A stretch of DNA of 64,000 bases from Eretmocerus hayati (GCA_029851415.1 CM056743.1:69966186-70030185); one strand, 5' to 3'; positions 44,873 to 59,100 are shown, numbered from the stretch's first letter. Notes: generated from the letters alone by a model not told the origin. Made by a program: numbers and translations.

Positions 44873-45002
44873 TGAAACTGACTAGACTTTCATTACTTCT
44901 TAAGTTGCTATGGATGGACTATTGATTCTCCACTCCTTTAAATCAATAGTCAGGAGTAGCAGGGGTTGGCGAGCGGAGCGAGCAGGGGGGCTTGCCCCCC
45001 CT

Positions 45003-45254
45003 AGTATATGTATATTATAGTATGCGTAGAATGAAGTACGGTCAATGAGGGTTGTCTCGTTGAATCTTCTCATGCCTATGTGGTCTATAACCATAAGGTT
45101 TCTCATTTCAAGAATGAGAGGATGTAACAAGCCACCAGATGATTCAAAAAGCAAGTACACCACTCCTTCATTGAAAACTAGGTTATTTTACCACCTGCTG
45201 GCATAGGGAATAGGTCATTTCTAGGCAACTTGTTTTGGTGGTTCATCAGTAACA
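45003..45254. other. Flank between the right Helitron and the satellite-bearing element
   Basis: A minus-strand open frame (45163 to 45010 and on into the Helitron end) reads F-N-E-G-V-V-Y-L-L-F-E-S-S-G-G and looks coding-like, but I cannot assign it. The Helitron end cuts it off. Confidence 0.25.
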
Positions 45255-45255
45255 T

Positions 45256-46157
45256 AAGGTAAAAGCACCAATAGTGGAACACCGTATTTTATACTGAAAT
45301 TTGGCACCTATACCGGAACAAGGATTTTCTCCGCAAAAAACAGACCAATCGTCAAACAAAAAATATTAACATGCTCTTCATTGTAATGGAATTTGAGCTC
45401 ATGCATTGCGATATGTAGGAAGAGCTTTTCAACTCCACAAGAAAATCATAAAGTATATGGTGCTCCAACCACCCACAACGGGGTGTTCCACTACAGGTTC
45501 CACCCCTGAAAAATGGGACCAATAGTGGAACGAACCGCGATTTGGTGAAATCTAGCTTTTTAAAGGATCAAAGCTAATGAATAATATCTTTTCGATTACC
45601 TAATTGATGAATTCGAGTAATTTACCTGTCAAGGCACAGTTGTGATGTAATAAGTTCACTAACATGACTGTTTCGATATAGGTGCCACGATCTTTGAATC
45701 GGAACCTATACCGGAACAGAACCATATTTTCCAACAAAGCTAGTTATAGATAATCATTGAGGTCATGAATGATATGATTTTGAGTACAAATCGTCTGTAT
45801 TTATGGCAGACTAAAGTAATTTACTTTACAAATTGCATCTGAATAGAATTTTGTTCAAGTGAAGTATCACTTAGTTGGCTGTTCCATCGTAGGTTCCATG
45901 CACTTGAAAGTAGGAGCTATACTGGAACAGGTAATTTCGAACCTTAAATGAGATTTCAAGTCAACGAATCGTATTTTTTCGAGTACATATACCTCGTATT
46001 TAGTGAATTAATCTATTCTGACACAACGAAAATACTTCAAATTAGATTAATTGTCTGTTCCACTATAGGTTCCTTTCATGCGTTCCACTACTGGTCCCTA
46101 GGTTGAAAGACGGTGTTCCACTAGAGGAGCAAAACATGCTACCGTAAAATACTAATT
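45256..46157 (+). repeat. 902 bp tandem unit 1 (uninterrupted)
   Basis: Runs from AAGGTAAAAGCACC to ACCGTAAAATACTAATT. It carries many versions of a roughly 17 base word, GTTCCACTATAGGTNCC and its reverse complement (for example near 45275, 45302, 45486, 45525, 45708, 45881, 45910, 46051, 46078 and 46110). It keeps the empty site AAAGTATATGGTGCTCC that is interrupted in units 2 and 3. Confidence 0.85.
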
Positions 46158-46944
46158 AAGGTAAAAGCACCAATAGTGGAACACCGTATTTTATACTGAA
46201 ATTTGGCACCTATACCGGAACAAGGATTTTCTCCGCAAAAAACAGACCAATCGTCAAACAAAAAATATTAACATGCTCTTCATTGTAATGGAATTTGAGC
46301 TCATGCATTGCGATATGTAGGAAGAGCTTTTTAACTCCACAAGAAAATCATAAAGTATATGCCCTGCTGCAAAAGATCGATTGGGATGGATTGAAAACCA
46401 ATCGAATCCTATCAGGATGAATACAATTCAATCGGTTCTATCATAAGACCGGCGAGAGCAGTATTGGAATTCAATGCAGATCAATCGAACAAAGACCCAA
46501 TCAACCTGAATCCTGAATTGTAGAATTGGGATCACAACTGCCAATAGAATTCTATACTGTTGATGAGGATTGATGTAAGCGAATATAATCCAATACTAGT
46601 ATTCAGCATAGGATCGGACACGGAAGGATGGATGGAAGATCTTTGCTGGTTCAATATGTTTTAATGAACCGATTCAGTATTGGAATCAATCTAATTGAAT
46701 AATGGATCTCGTCTCCCACTGCTCTATCGAGATCAATGCTTCAGAAAGTGATTCGATTCGCGAAACGATACTAATTGTCTATCCTAACCAATCCCAGATG
46801 ACAGGATTGGATTTCACCTTTTGAACACTATTATTTCAACATTCCTCAATCGAACTGAATAATTCTCTGCAGTACTGGGTGTATAATAACCTTGCTCTTT
46901 CCTATCCGTTTCAATCATGAATGGACAGATTCGAGTCGAATTAT

Positions 46945-49900
46945 GCCTGGATCAATTCCAATCATCCCCCTATCACCTATTGCGTGATTGACAAATCGAG
47001 CTGAGTACTACAAAATCGGATTGAAATCGTGGATGCATGGTTATTCTATCCTTCCCAATACTCATAATCAGTATTGAACTCCGCTAGATTTCATATATTT
47101 CAATCGAATCCAATACTGCTCAGCAGGATTAGAATGGCCTGAAGATGAGTTTTGCTATCGGTCTGAATCCTGCCAAGCAGCATTGAATTGACTGAGTCAA
47201 TCGATTCCAATGATAACCCAATTACTCACTGCGTGATTGACCAATCGAGCTGAATACTACAAGATCGGATTGAAATCGTGGATGCATGGTTATTCTATCC
47301 TTCCCAATACTCACAATCAGTATTGAACTTCGCTGGATTTCATATATTTCAATCGAATCCAATACTGCTCAGCAGGATTGGAATGGCCTGAAGATGAGTT
47401 TTGCTATCGGTCTGAATCCTGCCAAGCAGCATTGAATTGACTGAGTCGATCGATTCCAATGATAACCCAATTACTCACTGCGTGATTGACCAATCGAGCT
47501 AAATACTACAAAATCGGATTGGAATCGTGGATGCATGGTTATTCTATCCTTCCCAATACCTACAATCAGTATTGAACTGCGCTGGATTTCATATATTTCA
47601 ATCGTATTCAATACTGCTCAGCAGGATTGGAACGATCTCGAGATGAGTTTTGCTATCGGTCTGAATCTGCCGAGCAGCATTGAATCGACTGAGTCAATCG
47701 ATTCCAATGATAACCCAATTACTCACTGCGTGATTGACAAATCGAGCTGAATACTAAAAAATCGGATTGAAATCGTGGATGCATGGCTATTCTATCCTTC
47801 CCAATACTCACAATCAGTATTGAACTCCGCTAGATTTCATATATTTCAATCGAATTCAATACTGCTCAGCAGGATTGGAACGATCTCGAGATGAGTTTTG
47901 CTATCGGTCTGAATCCTGCCAAGCAGCATTGAATTGACTGAGTCAATCGATTCCAATGATAACCCAATTACTCACTGCGTGATTGACCAATCGAGCTGAA
48001 TACTACAAAATCGGATTGAAATCGTGGATGCATGGTTATTCTATCCTTCCCAATACTCACAATCAGTATTCAACTCCGCTAGATTTCATATATTTCAATC
48101 GAATCGAATACTGCTCAGCAGGATTGGTACGGCCTGCGGATGAGTCTCGCTATCGGTCTGAATCCTGCCGGGCAGCATTGAGTGGACTTTGTCAATCGAT
48201 TTCAATGATGACTCGATCACTCACTGCGTGATTGACCAATCGAGCTGAATACTACAAAATCGGATTGGAATCGTGGATGCATGGTTATTCTATCCTTCCC
48301 AATACCTACAATCAGTATTGAACTGCGCTGGATTTCATATATTTCAATCGTATTCAATACTGCTCAGCAGGATTGGAACAGTCTCGAGATGAGTTTTGCT
48401 ATCGATCTGAATCATGCCAGGCAGCATTGAGTGGACTGCGTCAATCGATTTCAATGATGACCCAATTATTCACTGCGTGATTGACCAATCGAGCTGAATA
48501 CTACAAAATCGGATTGAAATCGTGGATGCATGGTTATTCTATCCTTCCCAATACTCACAATCAGTATTGAACTCCGCTAGATTTCGTATATTTCAATCGA
48601 ATCCAATACTGCTCAGCAGGATTGGAATGGCCTGAAGATGAGTTTTGCAATCGGTCTGAATCCTGCCAAGCAGCACTGAATTGACTGAAACAATCGATTC
48701 CAATGATAACCCAATTACTCACTGCGTGATTGACCAATGGAGCTGAATACTAAAAAATCGGATCGAAATCGTAGATGCATGGTTATTCTATCCTTCCCAA
48801 TACTCACAATCAGTATTAAACTCCGCTGGATTTCACATATTTCAATCGAATTCAATACTGCTCAGCAGGATTGGAACGATCTCGAGATGAGTTTTGCTAT
48901 CGGTCTGAATCCTGCCGAGCAGCATTGAATCGACTGAGTCAATCGATTCCAATGATAACCCAATTACTCACTGCGTGATTGACAAATCGAGCTGAATACT
49001 AAAAAATCGGATTGAAATCGTGGATGCATGGCTATTCTATCCTTCCCAATACTCACAATCAGTATTGAACTCCGCCAGATTCCGTATATTCCAATCGAAT
49101 CCAATATTGCTCAGCAGGATTAGAACGATTTCGAGATGAGTTTTGCTATCGGTCTGGATCCTGCCAGGCAGCATTGGATTGACTGAGTCAATCGATTCCA
49201 ATGATAACCCAATTACTCACTGCGTGATTGACAAATCGAGCTGAGTACTATAAAATCGGATTGAAATCGTGGATGCATGGTCATTCTATCCTTCCCAATA
49301 CTCACAATCAGTATTGAACTCCGCCAGATTCCGTATATTCCAATCGAATCCAATACTGCTCAGCAGGATTGGAACGATCTCGAGATGAGTTTTGCTATCG
49401 GTCTGAATCCTGCCAGGCAGCATTGGATTGACTGAGTCGATCGATTCCAATGATAACCCAATTATTCACTGCGTGATTGACAAATCGAGCTGAGTACTAC
49501 AAAATCGGATTGAAATCGTGGATGCATGGTTATTCTATCCTTCCCAATACTCACAATCAGTATTGAACTCCGCCAGATTCCGTATATCCCAATCGAATCC
49601 AATACTGCTCAGCAGGATTGGAACGATCTCGAGATGAGTTTTGGTATCGGTCTGAATCCTGCCAAGCAGCATTGAGTCGACTGCGTCAATCGATTTCAAT
49701 GATGACCCAATCACTCTTTGCGTCATTGATCAATCGAGATGAATACTACAGAATCCAGTTGAAATGGTGGGTGCATGGTTATTCTATTCCTCTCAATACT
49801 CACAATCAGTATTGAACTCCTCTAGATTTCATACATCTCAATCGAATTCAATAATGCTGAGCAGGATTGGAACGGCATGAAGATGAGTTTTGCTTTCGGT

Positions 49901-50397
49901 CTGAATCCTGCCAGGCAGCAACGAGTCGACTGCGTCAATCGATTTCAATGATGACCCAATCACTCATCGCGTGATTTGCCAATCGAGCTTAATACTATAG
50001 GATGGAATACCGATCGTGGAAAAGTGGTTTCTATCCTCCTGAATACTTACAGTCGGTATCGAACTCCTCTGAATTCCATGTATTTTGATTGATGTCAATA
50101 CTGCTGAGCAGGATTGGTACGCTCTGAGGATGAGTTTCGCTATCGGTCTGAATCCTGCCGGGCAGCATTGAGTCGACTGCATCAATTCATTCCAATGATG
50201 ACCCAATCACTCTTTGCGTCATTGACTAATATCGAGATGAATACTACAGAATCGAATGGAAATCGTGGGTACATGGTTATTCGATCCTTCTCAATACTCA
50301 CAATCAGTATTGAACTCCTCTAGGTTTCATATATATCAATCGAATTCAATACTGCTGGGCAGAATTGGAACAGCCTGAAGATGAGTTTTGCTATTGG
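46945..50397. repeat. 249 bp satellite array in T1, 14 units
   Basis: The marker GGATGCATGG (or a variant) recurs at 47031, 47280, 47529, 47777, 48026, 48275, 48524, 48773, 49022, 49271, 49520, 49769, about 50018 and 50267, so the period is 249 bp. Later units are more diverged than early ones. Units contain CAATACTCACAATCAGTATTG. No frame runs through more than part of a unit. Confidence 0.92.
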
Positions 50398-51480
50398 TCA
50401 GGTGAACGGGTTATAAGGTCTGCAATGCTGAGAATCAGTATTGAAATCGATTGAGGCGGATTGAGATCTCGATGTTTGCAATACTGGAAGACGGTACTGG
50501 AATCGATCGGGGCAGATAGGATTTCGGATATCCAATACTGATTTCCAGCATTCAAATCGATTCAGGTGAATAGGATATGAGGTGTCCAATGATTCTATTC
50601 ATCATTGAGTTCGATTGAGGTTCCAATACAGAATAACAGTATTGGAATCGATTGAGGCGGATTGGATTTCGGATATCCAATACTGATTTCCAGCATTCAA
50701 ATCGATTCAGATGAATAGGATATAAGGTGTCCAATGATTCTAGTCAGTATTGAGTGCGATTGAGGTTCCAATGCAGAACAACAGTATTGGAATCGATTGA
50801 GGCGGATTGGATTTCGGATATCCAATACTGATTTCCAGCATTCAAATCGATTCAGATGAATAGGATATAAGGTGTCCAATGATTCTAGTCAGTGTTGAGT
50901 TCGATTGAGGTTCCAATGCAGAATAACAGTATTGGAATCGATTGAGGCGGATAGGATTTCGGATATCCAATACTGATTTCCAGCATTCAAATCGATTCAG
51001 ATGAATAGGATATGAGGTGTCCAATGATTCTAGTCAGTATTGAGTTCGATTGAGGTTCCAATGCAGAATAACAGTATTGGAATCGATTGAGGCGGATAGG
51101 ATTTCGGATATCCAATACTAATGTCCAGCATTCAAATCGATTCAGATGAATAGGATATGAGGTGTCCAATGATTCTATTCAGTATTGATTTCGATTGAGG
51201 TTCCAATACAGAATAACAGTATTGAAATCGATTGAGGCGGATTGGATTTCGGATATCCAATACCGATTTCCAGCATTCAAATCGATTCAGATGAATAGGA
51301 TATAAGGTGTCCAATGATTCTAGTTAGTATTGAGTTCGATTGAGGTTCCAATGCAGAATAATAGTATTGGAATCGATTGAGGCGGATAGGATTTCGGATA
51401 TCCAATACTGATTTCCAGCATTCAAATCGATTCAGATGAATAGGATATAAGGTCTCCAATGATTCTAGTCAGTATTGAGG
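50398..51480. repeat. 145 bp satellite array in T1
   Basis: Units of 145 bp, composed of sub-blocks of about 55, 37 and 53 bases, each starting CAAT(A/G) and containing CAGTATTG or CAGCATT and then ATCGATT. Because 145 is not a multiple of three, each unit gives the same 60-codon minus-strand frame and then shifts. These frames are by-products of the repeat. Confidence 0.9.
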
Positions 51481-53174
51481 TCGATTGGCAATCTCTCTCT
51501 CAATGCGTATAGTCGGCATTGGTAAAGATTGGTCAACACTGTTTGAATCCCGATCAACATCATTGATCGCGATTGAACTCCAATCTTCTCCAATCCTGAA
51601 AATCATGTTTCAAATTCATCATAAGTTTCTAGATTCAGATCGATTGAGTGTTTTTCTATCGAATCCAATCGAACTTTTGCAGCAGGGTGGTGCTCCAACC
51701 ACCCACAACGGGGTGTTCCACTACAGGTTCCACCCCTGAAAAATGGGACCAATAGTGGAACGAACCGCGATTTGGTGAAATCTAGCTTTTTAAAGGATCA
51801 AAGCTAATGAATAATATCTTTTCGATTACCTAATTGATGAATTCGAGTAATTTACCTGTCAAGGCACAGTTGTGATGTAATAAGTTCACTAACATGACTG
51901 TTTCGATATAGGTGCCACGATCTTTGAATCGGAACCTATACCGGAACAGAACCATATTTTCCAACAAAGCTAGTTATAGATAATCATTGAGGTCATGAAT
52001 GATATGATTTTGAGTACAAATCGTCTGTATTTATGGCAGACTAAAGTAATTTACTTTACAAATTGCATCTGAATAGAATTTTGTTCAAGTGAAGTATCAC
52101 TTAGTTGGCTGTTCCATCGTAGGTTCCATGCACTTGAAAGTAGGAGCTATACTGGAACAGGTAATTTCGAACCTTAAATGAGATTTCAAGTCAACGAATC
52201 GTATTTTTTCGAGTACATATACCTCGTATTTAGTGAATTAATCTATTCTGACACAACGAAAATACTTCAAATTAGATTAATTGTCTGTTCCACTATAGGT
52301 TCCTTTCATGCGTTCCACTACTGGTCCCTAGGTTGAAAGACGGTGTTCCACTAGAGGAGCAAAACATGCTACCGTAAAATACTAATTAAGGTAAAAGCAC
52401 CAATAGTGGAACACCGTATTTTATACTGAAATTTGGCACCTATACCGGAACAAGGATTTTCTCCGCAAAAAACAGACCAATCGTCAAACAAAAAATATTA
52501 ACATGCTCTTCATTGTAATGGAATTTGAGCTCATGCATTGCGATATGTAGGAAGAGCTTTTTAACTCCACAAGAAAATCATAAAGTATATGCCCTGCTGC
52601 AAAAGATCGATTGGGATGGATTGAAAACCAATCGAATCCTATCAGGATGAATACAATTCAATCGGTTCTATCATAAGACCGGCGAGAGCAGTATTGGAAT
52701 TCAATGCAGATCAATCGAACAAAGACCCAATCAACCTGAATCCTGAATTGTAGAATTGGGATCACAACTGCCAATAGAATTCTATACTGTTGATGAGGAT
52801 TGATGTAAGCGAATATAATCCAATACTAGTATTCAGCATAGGATCGGACACGGAAGGATTGATGGAAGATCTTTGCTGGTTCAATATGTTTTAATGAACC
52901 GATTCAGTATTGGAATCAATCTAATTGAATAATGGATCTCGTCTCCCACTGCTCTATCGAGATCAATGCTTCAGAAAGTGATTCGATTCGCGAAACGATA
53001 CTAATTGTCTATCCTAACCAATCCCAGATGACAGGATTGGATTTCACCTTTTGAACACTATTATTTCAACATTCCTCAATCGAACTGAATAATTCTCTGC
53101 AGTACTGGGTGTATAATAACCTTGCTCTTTCCTATCCGTTTCAATCATGAATGGACAGATTCGAGTCGAATTAT

Positions 53175-56130
53175 GCCTGGATCAATTCCAATCATCCCCC
53201 TATCACCTATTGCGTGATTGACAAATCGAGCTGAGTACTACAAAATCGGATTGAAATCGTGGATGCATGGTTATTCTATCCTTCCCAATACTCATAATCA
53301 GTATTGAACTCCGCTAGATTTCATATATTTCAATCGAATCCAATACTGCTCAGCAGGATTAGAATGGCCTGAAGATGAGTTTTGCTATCGGTCTGAATCC
53401 TGCCAAGCAGCATTGAATTGACTGAGTCAATCGATTCCAATGATAACCCAATTACTCACTGCGTGATTGACCAATCGAGCTGAATACTACAAGATCGGAT
53501 TGAAATCGTGGATGCATGGTTATTCTATCCTTCCCAATACTCACAATCAGTATTGAACTTCGCTGGATTTCATATATTTCAATCGAATCCAATACTGCTC
53601 AGCAGGATTGGAATGGCCTGAAGATGAGTTTTGCTATCGGTCTGAATCCTGCCAAGCAGCATTGAATTGACTGAGTCGATCGATTCCAATGATAACCCAA
53701 TTACTCACTGCGTGATTGACCAATCGAGCTAAATACTACAAAATCGGATTGGAATCGTGGATGCATGGTTATTCTATCCTTCCCAATACCTACAATCAGT
53801 ATTGAACTGCGCTGGATTTCATATATTTCAATCGTATTCAATACTGCTCAGCAGGATTGGAACGATCTCGAGATGAGTTTTGCTATCGGTCTGAATCCTG
53901 CCGAGCAGCATTGAATCGACTGAGTCAATCGATTCCAATGATAACCCAATTACTCACTGCGTGATTGACAAATCGAGCTGAATACTAAAAAATCGGATTG
54001 AAATCGTGGATGCATGGCTATTCTATCCTTCCCAATACTCACAATCAGTATTGAACTCCGCTAGATTTCATATATTTCAATCGAATTCAATACTGCTCAG
54101 CAGGATTGGAACGATCTCGAGATGAGTTTTGCTATCGGTCTGAATCCTGCCAAGCAGCATTGAATTGACTGAGTCAATCGATTCCAATGATAACCCAATT
54201 ACTCACTGCGTGATTGACCAATCGAGCTGAATACTACAAAATCGGATTGAAATCGTGGATGCATGGTTATTCTATCCTTCCCAATACTCACAATCAGTAT
54301 TCAACTCCGCTAGATTTCATATATTTCAATCGAATCGAATACTGCTCAGCAGGATTGGTACGGCCTGCGGATGAGTCTCGCTATCGGTCTGAATCCTGCC
54401 GGGCAGCATTGAGTGGACTTTGTCAATCGATTTCAATGATGACTCGATCACTCACTGCGTGATTGACCAATCGAGCTGAATACTACAAAATCGGATTGGA
54501 ATCGTGGATGCATGGTTATTCTATCCTTCCCAATACCTACAATCAGTATTGAACTGCGCTGGATTTCATATATTTCAATCGTATTCAATACTGCTCAGCA
54601 GGATTGGAACAGTCTCGAGATGAGTTTTGCTATCGGTCTGAATCCTGCCGAGCAGCATTGAATCGACTGAGTCAATCGATTCCAATGATAACCCAATTAC
54701 TCACTGCGTGATTGACAAATCGAGCTGAATACTAAAAAATCGGATTGAAATCGTGGATGCATGGCTATTCTATCCTTCCCAATACTCACAATCAGTATTG
54801 AACTCCGCCAGATTCCGTATATTCCAATCGAATCCAATATTGCTCAGCAGGATTAGAACGATTTCGAGATGAGTTTTGCTATCGGTCTGGATCCTGCCAG
54901 GCAGCATTGGATTGACTGAGTCAATCGATTCCAATGATAACCCAATTACTCACTGCGTGATTGACAAATCGAGCTGAGTACTATAAAATCGGATTGAAAT
55001 CGTGGATGCATGGTCATTCTATCCTTCCCAATACTCACAATCAGTATTGAACTCCGCCAGATTCCGTATATTCCAATCGAATCCAATACTGCTCAGCAGG
55101 ATTGGAACGATCTCGAGATGAGTTTTGCTATCGGTCTGAATCCTGCCAGGCAGCATTGGATTGACTGAGTCGATCGATTCCAATGATAACCCAATTATTC
55201 ACTGCGTGATTGACAAATCGAGCTGAGTACTACAAAATCGGATTGAAATCGTGGATGCATGGTTATTCTATCCTTCCCAATACTCACAATCAGTATTGAA
55301 CTCCGCCAGATTCCGTATATCCCAATCGAATCCAATACTGCTCAGCAGGATTGGAACGATCTCGAGATGAGTTTTGGTATCGGTCTGAATCCTGCCAAGC
55401 AGCATTGAGTCGACTGCGTCAATCGATTTCAATGATGACCCAATCACTCTTTGCGTCATTGATCAATCGAGATGAATACTACAGAATCCAGTTGAAATGG
55501 TGGGTGCATGGTTATTCTATTCCTCTCAATACTCACAATCAGTATTGAACTCCTCTAGATTTCATACATCTCAATCGAATTCAATAATGCTGAGCAGGAT
55601 TGGAACGGCATGAAGATGAGTTTTGCTTTCGGTCTGAATCCTGCCAGGCAGCAACGAGTCGACTGCGTCAATCGATTTCAATGATGACCCAATCACTCAT
55701 CGCGTGATTTGCCAATCGAGCTTAATACTATAGGATGGAATACCGATCGTGGAAAAGTGGTTTCTATCCTCCTGAATACTTACAGTCGGTATCGAACTCC
55801 TCTGAATTCCATGTATTTTGATTGATGTCAATACTGCTGAGCAGGATTGGTACGCTCTGAGGATGAGTTTCGCTATCGGTCTGAATCCTGCCGGGCAGCA
55901 TTGAGTCGACTGCATCAATTCATTCCAATGATGACCCAATCACTCTTTGCGTCATTGACTAATATCGAGATGAATACTACAGAATCGAATGGAAATCGTG
56001 GGTACATGGTTATTCGATCCTTCTCAATACTCACAATCAGTATTGAACTCCTCTAGGTTTCATATATATCAATCGAATTCAATACTGCTGGGCAGAATTG
56101 GAACAGCCTGAAGATGAGTTTTGCTATTGG
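53175..56130. repeat. 249 bp satellite array in T2, 12 units
   Basis: Same units in the same order as in T1, except that two units present in T1 (about 48406-48903) are missing here: the block is 497 bp shorter. Point differences are rare. Confidence 0.9.
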
Positions 56131-59100
56131 TCAGGTGAACGGGTTATAAGGTCTGCAATGCTGAGAATCAGTATTGAAATCGATTGAGGCGGATTGAGAT
56201 CTCGATGTTTGCAATACTGGAAGACGGTACTGGAATCGATCGGGGCAGATAGGATTTCAAGTCCTCAATACTAACAATCATCATTCAGGTATATTGACGT
56301 AGATAGAATATACGGTATCCAATGTTAGAGGTCAGTATTTGGATCTATTGAGGCAGATAGGACTTCCCATTCCCAATCTGATACACAGCATTCGAAATAA
56401 TTCAAGTAGATATGATATAAGGTCTGCAATGCTGAACATCAGTATTGAGATCGATCGAAGCGTAATGCGCTCCCGATATTCCCAATACTGAAATACAGAA
56501 CTGGAATCGATTAGGGCAGATAGGATTCCAAGTCCTCAATACTGATATTCCGCATTCAATTCGATTCAGGTAAATATGATATGAGGTCTGCAATGCTGAA
56601 AGTCGGGATTGAGATCGATTCAAGCGGATTGAGATCTCAGTGTTTCCAATACTTGAAAATGGTATTGGAATGAGTTGGAGCAGATAGGATCTCAATTCTG
56701 CGATACTGATTTTCAACATTAAAATCGATACAAGTAAATAGGATATAATGAGGTCACTTATGCTTACATTTCGTATTGAGATCGATTGAAGTGGACTGAG
56801 ATAGCAATATGCCCAATACTGAGAGACAGTACTCAAATCGATTCAGATTATTGGGATATAAGGGCTCCAATACTTACAGTCAGTATTGAGATCGATTAAA
56901 TTGGGTTAAGATCTCGATATTCCCAATACTGGAAAACAGTACTCAAATCGATTGGTACAGCTAGGATTTCAAGTCCTTAATACTGATATTTAGCATTCAA
57001 TTCGATTCAGGTAAAAATCATATAAGGTCTGCAATACTGAACATCAGTATTGAGATCGATTGGAGCGTACTGAGAACCCGATGTTTCCAATACTGAAATA
57101 CAGTACTGGAATCGACTGGGGCAGATAGGATGGCAAGTCCCGGATACTGATATCTAGCACTGATATCCAGCATTCATTCCGATTCAGGTAGATAGGATAT
57201 AAGGTTTCTGATGCTTACTTTCAGTATTCAGATCGATTGAAGTGGATTGAGATCCCGATATTCCCAATACTGAAATACAGTACTGGAATCGATTGGGGCA
57301 GATAGGATCTCAAGTCCTCAATACTGATATCCAGCATCTAAATCGATTCAAGTAGACAGGATATAAGATCTGCAATGCTGAAAATCAGTATTGAGATCGA
57401 TTGAAGCGGATTGAGAACCCGATGTTTCCACTACTGAAATACAGTACTGAAATCGATTCGGGCAGGTAGGATTTTAAGTCCTCAATACTGATATCCAGCA
57501 TTCAAATCGATTCAAGTAGATAGGATATAAGATCTGCAATGCTGAAAATCAGTATTGAGATCGATTCAAGCGGATTGAGAACCCGATGTTTCCAATACTC
57601 GAAAACAGTACTGGATTCGACTGGGCAGATAGGATTTCAAGTCCCCAATACTGATATTTAGCATTCAATTCGATTCAGGTAAGAATCATATGAGGTCTGC
57701 AATGCTGAACATCAGTATTGAGATCGATTGGGGCGTACTGAGAATCCGATGTTTCCAATACTGAAATACAGTACTGGAATCGACTGGGGCAGATAGGATG
57801 GCAAGTCCTGAATACTGATATCTAGCACTGATATCCAGCATTCATTCCGATTCAGGTAGATAGGATATGAGGTTTCTGATGCTTACTTTCAGTATTCAGA
57901 TCGATTGGAGTGGATTGAGATCCCGATATTCCCAATACTGAAATACAGTACTGAAATCGATTCGGGCAGGTAGGATTTTAAGTCCTCAATACTGATATCC
58001 AGCATTCAAATCGATTCAAGTAGATAGGATATAAGATCTGCAATGCTGAAAATCAGTATTGAGATCGATTCAAGCGGATTGAGAACCCGATGTTTCCAAT
58101 ACTGAAATACAGTACTGAAATCGATTGGGGCAGATAGGATTTCGAGTCCTCAATACTCATATCTAGCATTCAATCCGATTCAGGTAAATATCATATGAGG
58201 TCTGCGATGTTGAAAATCAGCATTGAAATCGATTGAAGCGGATTGAGAACCCGATGTTTCCAATACTGAAAGACAGTTCTGGAATCGATTGGGGCAGTTA
58301 GGATTTCAAGTCCTCAATACTGAAATCCAGCATCCAAATCGATTCAAGTAGATAGGATATAAGGTTTCTAATGCTTACTTCCAGTATTGAGATCGACTGA
58401 AGTGGATTGAGATAGCGATCTACCCAATACTAAGAGACAGTACTCAAATCGATTCAGGTTATTAGAATATAAAGGCTAGAATACTCACAGTCAGTATTGA
58501 GATCGATTGAAGTGGGTTGAGATCTCGAAGTTCCCAATACTCGAAAACAGTACTGGATTCGACTGGGCAGATAGGATTTCAAGTCCCCAATACTGATATT
58601 TAGCATTCAATTCGATTCAGGTAAAAATCATATAAGGTCTGCAATGCTGAACATCAGTATTGAGATCGATTGGGGCGTACTGAGAACCCGATGTTTCCAA
58701 TACTGAAATACAGTACTGGAATCGACTGGGGCAGATAGGATGGCAAGTCCTGAATACTGATATCTAGCACTGATATCCAGCATTCATTCCGATTCAGGTA
58801 GATAGGATATGAGGTTTCTGATGCTTACTTTCAGTATTCAGATCGATTGAAGTGGATTGAGATCCCGATATTCCCAATACTGAAATACAGTACTGAAATC
58901 GATTCGGGCAGGTAGGATTTTAAGTCCTCAATACTGATATCCAGCATTCAAATCGATTCAAGTAGATAGGACATAAGATCTGCAATGCTGTAAATCAGTA
59001 TTGAGATCGATTGGGGCAGATAGGATTTCGAGTCCTCAATACTGATATCTAGCATTCAATCCGATTCAGGTAAATATCATATGAGGTCTGCAATGTTGAA

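Larger units (their letters stand above)
41869..45002 (-). mobile_element. Helitron-like element, right copy (inverted)
   Basis: Read on the minus strand from 45002, it begins CTAGGGGGGGCAAGCCCCCC (hairpin), then the helicase pseudogene (44872-43692) and a non-coding stretch with a single copy of the segment duplicated in the left element. The GC-rich minisatellite follows, and the end is ACTATATATTAG. It is about 3.1 kb, compared with about 4.0 kb for the left copy once its insertion is subtracted. The flanks differ from those of the left copy, and no flanking direct repeat was found. Confidence 0.75.
46362..51687. mobile_element. Satellite-bearing TIR element, copy T1 (5326 bp)
   Basis: Inverted ends CCCTGCTGCAAAAG and CTTTTGCAGCAGGG match perfectly over 14 bases and, with gaps, for about 23 (next TCGATTGG). 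The empty site in unit 1 shows a 2 bp duplication, TG. There is no transposase; the interior consists of a 580 bp head, a 249 bp array, a 145 bp array and a 200 bp tail. Satellite DNA carried inside TIRs is known for some insect non-autonomous elements, but I do not recognise this TIR. Confidence 0.75.
46158..52387 (+). repeat. 902 bp tandem unit 2, interrupted by a satellite-bearing element
   Basis: Total length minus the 5326 bp insertion is 904 bp: the 902 bp unit plus a 2 bp (TG) target duplication. It shares a small variant with unit 3 that unit 1 lacks (AGCTTTTTAACTCC against AGCTTTTCAACTCC). Confidence 0.85.

Noticed and set aside
50552..51459. Series of 60-codon minus-strand frames starting M-D-T-L-Y-P-I-H-L, repeated at 145 bp steps (also at 60010-60917)
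   Set aside because: They follow the 145 bp satellite period, which is not a multiple of three, so each frame ends by repeat geometry. No start context, no gene structure.
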